NCBI RefSeq assembly: GCF_016584085.1
Contig: NZ_NRSJ01000003.1
Span: 124,001-188,000, forward strand
Direction: 5' to 3'
Length of the DNA stretch: 64,000 nucleotides
DNA from: Halochromatium glycolicum
Lineage (GTDB): Bacteria > Pseudomonadota > Gammaproteobacteria > Chromatiales > Chromatiaceae
Position numbers and translations under genes: made by a program. The notes under the pieces were generated by a model. It saw nothing but the letters and a program-made list of their open reading frames with translations, was not told the origin of the DNA and searched no databases. The stretch's first letter is position 1; each line of letters begins with the position of its first letter. Below are positions 55,697-62,506 of this stretch, piece after piece.

Positions 55697-55859
55697 TAAG
55701 GCGATTTCTGTCAAAGCTCATACCGCCTTGCTGGTCTTTTCGCTCGCCTTCTTCGTCGCGCCGCCGGTCACATAGCCCGGCTATGCTCCCGGCGACGCTC
55801 CTCGAAGGCAAACGAACATCCTGCGCAATTCGGTACGAGCTTTTCCGGCAATTGCCTAA
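55697..55859 (-). mobile_element. 163-bp MITE-like element, copy 3
   Basis: Reverse orientation relative to the copies at 33444 and 40424, same length and ends. It lies 114 bp upstream of oxyR, between oxyR and the ATPase-nuclease array, and may affect the oxyR promoter. Confidence 0.85.
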
Positions 55860-56035
55860 AGTCGTAAGCATACCCCGATGTTGCCAACAACCGTTCTTCC
55901 CGTTCTTCCTGACCGGGGTCTGACGCGCAACGACTGCGTGCGGCGCTGAACGAGAGGATCGCCCGCAGATCGACAGCAAGGCTGAGCGCATGCTATGACC
56001 CGCGCAATCAGCACGCGGTCATCACGCCAAGACTC

Positions 56036-57835
56036 ATGTCTCAGCAAAAGCTCCCGATCGGCATCCAGACCTTCCGCAAGATTCGCGAAGGCGGCTTTAC
56101 CTATGTCGACAAGACCGTCGAGGCCGAGAGGCTGGCAACACAAGCCGGGGTCTACTTCCTCTCGCGCCCGCGGCGCTTCGGCAAGAGCTTGTTCGTCGAT
56201 ACGCTAAAGGAGCTGTTCGAGGGCAACGAGGCGTTGTTTCGCGGCCTGCACATCCATGACCAATGGGATTGGAGCCAGCGCCATCCGGTGATCCTGCTCG
56301 ACTTCGCTGCCGGGGTCGTACAGAACCGCGCGGAGCTGGACCGGCGCATCCGTCTGCTCATCGACAGCAACGGCCAACGACTCGGCATCGAGTGCGACTG
56401 GCAGGATCAGGACATCCCCGGTTGCTTCAGCGAGCTGATCCAGCGCGCGCACGAACGGCACGGCCAACGTGCCGTGGTGCTGATCGATGAATATGACAAG
56501 CCGATCCTCGACAACATCGAACATCCCGAACGCGCCGCCGCGCTGCGTGATGGGTTGAAGAACCTCTACTCGGTGCTCAAGGCCGAAGATGCCCATCTGC
56601 GCTTCGTGTTCCTGACCGGAGTCAGCAAATTCAGCCGCGTGAGCCTGTTCTCGGGACTCAATCAACTGCGCGACATCACGCTCAGCGCCCCCTTTGCGAC
56701 CATCTGCGGCTACACCCAGCAGGATCTCGAGACCATCTTCGCCGAGCATCTGGCCGGGGTCGATTGGGACGAGCTACGCCGCTGGTACAACGGCTACGGT
56801 TTTCTCGGTGAGCCAGTCTATAACCCCTACGACATCCTGCTGTTCATCAGCGATGGCCACAGCTTCCGCAACTACTGGTTCGAGACCGGCAGCCCGAGCT
56901 TCCTGATCAAACTGTTCCAGCAGCGACGCTACTTCCTGCCCGATCTCGAACAGCTCGAGGTCGGCGAAGAGATCCTGGATTCGTTCGACATCGAGCGCAT
57001 CAATCCCGTGACGCTGCTGTTTCAGGCGGGGTATTTGACCGTGGCCTCGACCACGCAGCAGTGGGGTGAGCTGACCTTTCGGTTGCGCATCCCGAACAAC
57101 GAGGTGCGGCGCGCGCTGAACAACCAATTCATTGATGCCTATGCGGGCATTAGCGACACGCGCCTGAGCTATAAGCGTGGGCTCATCGAGGCCTTGACGC
57201 AGGCCGACCTGCCGGCCCTCGTCGCCACCATCAAGCGCCTGTTCGCCGGCATCCCCTGGCGTAACTTCACCGGCAACGACCTGCCCGAGGCTGAGGGCTA
57301 CTACGCCAGCGTGCTCTATGCCTTCTTCGCCAGCCTGGATGCCGAGATCATTCCGGAAGACCTGACCAATCACGGTCAGGTCGATCTGACCCTCAAGCTC
57401 GGTGGCTACATCTACGTCATCGAGATCAAGTTGCTGCGTGATGCGCGCGGCAAGGATGATCGGGATCTAGAGCCGAACGCCATCACCGCAGCGTCAGTCC
57501 CAGCTCCGGCAACAGCCCCAACAACAGTTCCGGCAACAGCTCCGACAACTGTTGCCACCGCAACAAGCGAGGACTCGCCTGCTTTGCTTGGCAATCCGAC
57601 CAGCGCGGCCCCAGCCTTCGGCGCTGGCGCTGGCGCTGGCGCTGGCACTGGCTCTGAGCTAGCGGCTAACGCTCCAGCAGCGCCTGCCATCAACCCAGCC
57701 CTGGCGCAGATCCAAGCGCGCGGTTACAGCCAGAAATACCGGCAAGCACCAGGCCAGGGTCTCTTTGAGGTCGGCCTCGTCTTCAGCAGTGCCGCGCGCA
57801 ATTTGATCCAGGCCGATTGGCGGCGGCTGCACTGA
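56036..57835 (+). CDS. AAA-ATPase-like / PD-(D/E)XK nuclease protein, copy 1
   Basis: 599 residues. ATPase domain with a P-loop-like SRPRRFGKSLFVDTL (Lys50) and Walker B VVLIDEYDKP (147-156), followed by LTGVSKFSRVSLFSGLNQL. The C-terminal DUF1703-type nuclease has Asp450 (QVDLTLKL), Glu463-x-Lys465 (VIEIKL) and the QxxxY motif at Gln560-Tyr564. An Ala/Pro/Gly linker (~470-552) interrupts the nuclease domain. The family is common and multi-copy in bacteria, with no proven role; mobile-element or defence links are suspected. Middle region resembles copy 3, N-terminus copy 2. Confidence 0.88.
   Translation: MSQQKLPIGIQTFRKIREGGFTYVDKTVEAERLATQAGVYFLSRPRRFGKSLFVDTLKELFEGNEALFRGLHIHDQWDWSQRHPVILLDFAAGVVQNRAELDRRIRLLIDSNGQRLGIECDWQDQDIPGCFSELIQRAHERHGQRAVVLIDEYDKPILDNIEHPERAAALRDGLKNLYSVLKAEDAHLRFVFLTGVSKFSRVSLFSGLNQLRDITLSAPFATICGYTQQDLETIFAEHLAGVDWDELRRWYNGYGFLGEPVYNPYDILLFISDGHSFRNYWFETGSPSFLIKLFQQRRYFLPDLEQLEVGEEILDSFDIERINPVTLLFQAGYLTVASTTQQWGELTFRLRIPNNEVRRALNNQFIDAYAGISDTRLSYKRGLIEALTQADLPALVATIKRLFAGIPWRNFTGNDLPEAEGYYASVLYAFFASLDAEIIPEDLTNHGQVDLTLKLGGYIYVIEIKLLRDARGKDDRDLEPNAITAASVPAPATAPTTVPATAPTTVATATSEDSPALLGNPTSAAPAFGAGAGAGAGTGSELAANAPAAPAINPALAQIQARGYSQKYRQAPGQGLFEVGLVFSSAARNLIQADWRRLH
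57620..57655. repeat. GGCGCT hexamer repeat in the linker of copy 1
   Basis: Six units (four exact GGCGCT, then GGCACT and GGCTCT), coding Gly/Ala runs inside the nuclease-domain linker. Confidence 0.9.
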
Positions 57836-57865
57836 GTCTACCGAGGGATCGCGACCTGCTAAGTG

Positions 57866-57937
57866 GCTGTCCATTTTTCTACTTCCCGATGATCGCCCAG
57901 CGCTGGCCCGTAAATCGGGAAGAAGTTGATGGACAGC
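57866..57937. repeat. 72-bp inverted-repeat element between copies 1 and 2
   Basis: Ends GCTGTCCAT and ATGGACAGC are perfect complements; inside, CTTCCCGAT and ATCGGGAAG pair too. It lies where the leader of copy 2 lost homology to the others. Could be a small insertion element or a structured RNA. Confidence 0.6.
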
Positions 57938-58112
57938 TTCTAAGCGCTCAAGCAAGTGCCACTGTCGAACAACGGCTACGCGCAGCGCAGCAGGTCCTCG
58001 GTGGTGTCGTCAGTGCGATCGAGGTAGCAGCGCTCCTCGGTCTGGGTCGACATCCAGAGCGCTCTCATGCTATGACCCGCACAGTCAGCAAGCGGTCATC
58101 ACGCCAAGACTC

Positions 58113-59891
58113 ATGTCTCAGCAAAAGCTCCCGATCGGCATCCAGACCTTCCGCAAGATTCGCGAAGGCGGCTTTACCTATGTCGACAAGACCGTCGAGG
58201 CCGAGAGGCTGGCAACACAAGCCGGGGTCTACTTCCTCTCGCGCCCGCGGCGCTTCGGCAAGAGCCTGTTCGTCGATACGCTGAAGGAGCTGTTCGAGGG
58301 CAACGAGGCATTGTTTCGCGGCCTACACATCCATGACCAATGGGATTGGAGCCAGCGCCATCCGGTGATCCTGCTCGACTTCGCTGCCGGCGTGGTTCAG
58401 AGCCGCGCCGAGCTGGACCGGCGCATCCGTCTGCTCATCGACAGCAACGGCCAACGACTCGGCATCGAGTGCGACTGGCAGGATCAGGACATCCCCGGTT
58501 GCTTCAGCGAGCTGATCCAGCGCGCGCACGAACGGCACGGCCAGCGTGCCGTGGTGCTGATCGATGAATATGACAAACCGATCCTCGACAACATCGAACA
58601 TCCCGAACGCGCCGCCGCGCTGCGTGATGGGCTGAAGAATCTCTACTCGGTGCTCAAGGCCGAAGACGCCCATCTGCGCTTCGTCTTTCTGACCGGAGTG
58701 AGCAAATTCAGCCGCGTGAGCCTATTCTCGGGACTCAATCAACTGCGCGACATCACGCTCAGCGCCCCCTTTGCGACCATCTGCGGCTACACCCAGCAGG
58801 ATCTCGAGACCACCTTCGCCGAGCATCTTGCCGGTGTCGATTGGGCCGAGCTGCGCCGCTGGTACAACGGTTACGGCTTCTTGGGCGAGCAGGTCTACAA
58901 CCCCTACGACATCCTGCTGTTCATCAGCGATGGCCACAGCTATCGCAACTACTGGTTCGAGACCGGCAGCCCGAGCTTCCTGATCAAGCTGTTTCAGCAA
59001 CGACGCTACTTCCTGCCCGATCTCGAGCAGCTCGAGGTCAGCGAAGAGATCCTGGATTCGTTCGATATCGAGCGCATCAATCCGGTGACCCTGCTGTTCC
59101 AGGCGGGGTATTTGACCGTGGCCAGCACAGAGGTCCGTCGCGGTCGCCTGATGTTTAGACTCAAGGTGCCTAACCAAGAGGTCCGCCTCGCGCTCAACGA
59201 TCAGTTCATCAGCGGCTACACCGGCCTCGAAGAGACGCGCATACGGCTGCAGGATGGCCTCTATGACAGCCTGGTCGCCGGCGATCTGCCGGCGCTGATC
59301 ACCACCATCAAGCGCCTGTTCGCCGGCATCCCCTGGCGCAACTTCACCGGCAACGACCTGCCCGAGGCTGAGGGCTACTACGCCAGTGTGCTCTATGCCT
59401 TCTTCGCCAGCCTGGATGCCGAGATCATCCCCGAAGACCTGACCAATCACGGCCAGGTCGATCTGACCCTCAAGCTTGAAGGGTACATCTACGTCATCGA
59501 GATCAAGCTGGTGCGCGACGGGCGACGCCGCGACGATCGCGACGTCGGTGTGCCGGGAATCGCGCCCGCCTGGGCACCCGATTCGGCTGCGAGCGTGGCG
59601 TCCGCGCCTGCACGTCCAAAGGGCGAGGAGGTGTCGGCCTCGTTCGACCCGCCTGAGCGCGCGAATCCACCCCCTGATGCAGAGGCCGATGCGAGGCCTG
59701 ACGCAGGCGCTGAACGCCCCGCTGACGCTTCAGCAATACCCGCCCACAACCCGGCCTTGGCCCAGATCCAGGCGAGCGGCTACAGCGAGAAATACCGCGC
59801 TGTGCCGGGCAAGGGGCTCTTCGAGGTCGGCCTCGTGTTCAGCAGCGCTGCGCGCAATCTCATCGAGGCCGATTGGCGGCGATTGCACTGA
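58113..59891 (+). CDS. AAA-ATPase-like / PD-(D/E)XK nuclease protein, copy 2
   Basis: 592 residues with the same ATPase and nuclease motifs as copy 1. Positions 58092-58265 are identical to 56015-56188 in copy 1. Residues ~336-395 differ sharply from both other copies (EVRRGRLMFRLKVPNQEVRL versus TTQQWGELTFRLRIPNNEVR in copy 1), while 59313-59587 is identical to copy 3. The linker is Asp/Pro-rich rather than Ala/Gly-rich. Role unknown, as for copy 1. Confidence 0.88.
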   Translation: MSQQKLPIGIQTFRKIREGGFTYVDKTVEAERLATQAGVYFLSRPRRFGKSLFVDTLKELFEGNEALFRGLHIHDQWDWSQRHPVILLDFAAGVVQSRAELDRRIRLLIDSNGQRLGIECDWQDQDIPGCFSELIQRAHERHGQRAVVLIDEYDKPILDNIEHPERAAALRDGLKNLYSVLKAEDAHLRFVFLTGVSKFSRVSLFSGLNQLRDITLSAPFATICGYTQQDLETTFAEHLAGVDWAELRRWYNGYGFLGEQVYNPYDILLFISDGHSYRNYWFETGSPSFLIKLFQQRRYFLPDLEQLEVSEEILDSFDIERINPVTLLFQAGYLTVASTEVRRGRLMFRLKVPNQEVRLALNDQFISGYTGLEETRIRLQDGLYDSLVAGDLPALITTIKRLFAGIPWRNFTGNDLPEAEGYYASVLYAFFASLDAEIIPEDLTNHGQVDLTLKLEGYIYVIEIKLVRDGRRRDDRDVGVPGIAPAWAPDSAASVASAPARPKGEEVSASFDPPERANPPPDAEADARPDAGAERPADASAIPAHNPALAQIQASGYSEKYRAVPGKGLFEVGLVFSSAARNLIEADWRRLH

Positions 59892-60057
59892 GTCTGCAGA
59901 GGTTTCGCTACCGACCGTCGGTGCGCTTGAGCAAGTGCCACCGACGCGCAACGACGGCTTGCGGCGCTAGACGACAGGGATCGCCTGCAGATCGACAGCA
60001 AGGCTGTGCCCATGCTATGACCCGCGCAGTCAGCAACAGGTCATCGTTCCAACCCTC

Positions 60058-61830
60058 ATGTCCTGCCAACGGCTCCCCATCGGCATCCAGACCTTCCGCG
60101 AGATCCGCGAGGGTGATTATTGCTACGTCGACAAGACCGCCGCGGCCCAGGCACTGGCGGAGCAGGGCAAGGCCTACTTCCTCTCGCGCCCGCGGCGCTT
60201 CGGCAAGAGCCTGTTCGTCGACACCCTGAAGGAGCTGTTCGAGGGCAACGCGGCGCTGTTTCGCGGGCTGCATATCCATCCGCACTGGGACTGGGGGCAA
60301 CGCCATCCGGTGATTTTGCTCGACTTCGCTGCCGGCGTGGTGCAGAGCCGCGCCGAGCTCGATGAGGCGATTCACGAACGCCTGCGCGCCAATCAACAGC
60401 GATTGGACGTCCGCTGCGAGAACCGCAGCATCGCTGGCGGCTTCAGCGAGCTGATCCAGCGCGCGCACGACCATCACGGCCAGCGCGTGGTGGTACTGAT
60501 CGACGAATACGACAAGCCGATCCTCGACAACATCGAGCATCCCGAGCGCGCCGCCGCGCTGCGCGACGGGCTGAAGAATCTCTACTCAGTGCTCAAGGCC
60601 GAAGATGCCCACCTGCGCTTCGTCTTCCTGACCGGGGTCTCCAAGTTCAGTCGAGTCAGCCTGTTCTCGGGGCTCAATCAGCTCAACGACATCACCTTAC
60701 ACCCGCAGTACGCGACCGTTTGCGGCTACACCCAGCGCGATCTCGAGACCACCTTCGCCGCGCACCTCGCCGACGTCGACTGGGACCAACTGCGCCAGTG
60801 GTACAACGGCTACGGTTTTCTCGGTGAGCCAGTCTACAACCCCTACGACATCCTGCTGTTCATTGACACGGGCCACAGCTTCCGCAACTACTGGTTCGAG
60901 ACCGGCAGCCCGAGCTTCCTGATCAAGCTGTTCCAGCAGCGCCGCTATTTTCTGCCCGATCTCGAGCGGCTCGAGGTCAGCGAGGAGATCCTGGATTCGT
61001 TTGACATCGAACGCATCAACCCTGTGACCCTGCTGTTCCAGGCCGGGTACCTGACCGTGGCCGGGACCACGCAGCAGTGGGGCGAGCTGACCTTCCAGCT
61101 GCGCGTGCCGAACAACGAGGTCCGCCGCGCGCTCAACAATCAGTTCATCGATGCCTATGCCGGCATCAGCGACACGCGCCTGAGCTACAAGCGCGGCCTT
61201 GGCGAGGCCTTGACGCAAGCCGACCTACCGGCGCTGATTGCCACCATCAAACGCCTGTTCGCCGGCATCCCCTGGCGCAACTTCACCGGCAACGACCTGC
61301 CCGAGGCTGAGGGCTACTACGCCAGTGTGCTCTATGCCTTCTTCGCCAGCCTGGATGCCGAGATCATCCCCGAAGACCTGACCAATCACGGCCAGGTCGA
61401 TCTGACCCTCAAGCTTGAAGGGTACATCTACGTCATCGAGATCAAGCTGGTGCGCGACGGGCGACGCCGCGACGATCGCGACGTCGGTGTGCCGGGAATC
61501 GCGCCCGCCTGGGCACCCGATTCGGCGCCGAGCGTGGCGTCAGCTCCAGCAGACCCAACGGATGCGGATGCGCCGGCCTCACTCGACACGGCTGTGCGCG
61601 CGAATCCGCCCCCTGATGCGGAGGCGGATGCGAGGACTGATGCCGGCACTGAATGCCCCGCAGACGCTTCAGCAATACCCGCCCACAACCCGGCCTTGGC
61701 CCAGATCCAGGCGCGCGGCTACAGCGAGAAATACCGCGCCGCGCCGGGCAAGGGGCTCTTCGAGGTCGGCCTCGTCTTTAGCAGCACAGCGCGCAATCTC
61801 ATCGAGGCCGATTGGCGGTGTCTCCGCTGA
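60058..61830 (+). CDS. AAA-ATPase-like / PD-(D/E)XK nuclease protein, copy 3
   Basis: 590 residues, same domains. The N-terminal ~140 residues differ from copies 1 and 2 (MSCQRLPIGIQTFREIREGD; DEAIHERLRANQQRLDVRCE), the middle matches copy 1, and the nuclease plus linker match copy 2. Catalytic motifs are intact. No partner gene (such as a methyltransferase or reverse transcriptase) adjoins, so the unit seems to be a single-gene system repeated three times. Confidence 0.88.
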   Translation: MSCQRLPIGIQTFREIREGDYCYVDKTAAAQALAEQGKAYFLSRPRRFGKSLFVDTLKELFEGNAALFRGLHIHPHWDWGQRHPVILLDFAAGVVQSRAELDEAIHERLRANQQRLDVRCENRSIAGGFSELIQRAHDHHGQRVVVLIDEYDKPILDNIEHPERAAALRDGLKNLYSVLKAEDAHLRFVFLTGVSKFSRVSLFSGLNQLNDITLHPQYATVCGYTQRDLETTFAAHLADVDWDQLRQWYNGYGFLGEPVYNPYDILLFIDTGHSFRNYWFETGSPSFLIKLFQQRRYFLPDLERLEVSEEILDSFDIERINPVTLLFQAGYLTVAGTTQQWGELTFQLRVPNNEVRRALNNQFIDAYAGISDTRLSYKRGLGEALTQADLPALIATIKRLFAGIPWRNFTGNDLPEAEGYYASVLYAFFASLDAEIIPEDLTNHGQVDLTLKLEGYIYVIEIKLVRDGRRRDDRDVGVPGIAPAWAPDSAPSVASAPADPTDADAPASLDTAVRANPPPDAEADARTDAGTECPADASAIPAHNPALAQIQARGYSEKYRAAPGKGLFEVGLVFSSTARNLIEADWRCLR

Positions 61831-62124
<294 letters not shown>

Positions 62125-62219
62125 CAATTCGGATCATGCGCCTTGCTCCAAGTACCGGATAAATTGTTAGATTCTGGGCGGTCGTTTTTGTTGAGGTAAA
62201 ACAATAGCTTACTTGAAGG
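62125..62219 (+). promoter_or_regulatory. AT-rich CRISPR leader
   Basis: The 60 bp before the first repeat are 37% GC against far higher GC around, as expected for a type I-E leader that drives array transcription. Confidence 0.6.
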
Positions 62220-62309
62220 ATGTTCCCCGCGCCTGCGGGGATGAACCGTTCAACTTCACCTTGCAGGGTGTTTGGCCACAATGTTCCCCGCGCCCGCGGG
62301 GATGAACCG
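62220..62309 (+). CRISPR. Minimal type I-E CRISPR array: two repeats, one spacer
   Basis: Two 29-bp repeats of the type I-E family (stem CCCCGC/GCGGGG, ending GGGATGAACCG), at 62220-62248 and 62281-62309, flank one 32-bp spacer (62249-62280). The repeats differ at one base in the loop. Repeat and spacer lengths are exactly those of type I-E. No cas genes are in the window. The spacer target cannot be told here. Confidence 0.9.
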
Positions 62310-62445
62310 CTATCGCAGTGATCGAGGATTGAATGGGCCAGGAAGGCGAGCGGAATCAGGGTCGCGAGCCGAGCCGCCAGATGCAGTTCGCCATGACCCT
62401 CGGTAGCAAGCGCCAGGGGATGGGCGAGTCTGGTAGTCTCTGCAG
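62310..62445 (-). pseudogene. Transposase fragment next to the CRISPR array
   Basis: The minus frame reads ATEGHGELHLAARLATLIPL followed by AFLAHSILDHCD, resembling the conserved N-x-GHG-x-x-HLAxxLATLxxLAF segment near the end of a family of DDE transposases. Neither start nor end is present. The match is from memory of the motif. Confidence 0.4.
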
Positions 62446-62506
62446 GAAATGACTCAGATCGGGTGCTCACCGGAAGCGCCCGCATGGACAACGGGTTTTT
62501 CCAGCA

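Larger units (their letters stand above)
55923..60057 (+). repeat. Repeated leader upstream of the three ATPase-nuclease genes
   Basis: A ~114-bp leader is shared by 55923-56035 and 59944-60057. Only its last 47 bp (58066-58112, starting CATGCTATGACCCGC) is kept before the middle gene. The span given covers all three; the repeats mark the duplication units. Confidence 0.8.

Noticed and set aside
54327..55991. N-terminally extended OxyR
   Set aside because: The extension is translation of the mobile element; the normal start at 55583 matches OxyR exactly, including the Cys199/208 numbers.
55995..56207. Short ORF overlapping the start of each ATPase-nuclease gene
   Set aside because: It recurs in all three copies, but this follows from the duplicated DNA; there is no ribosome site or protein-like character.
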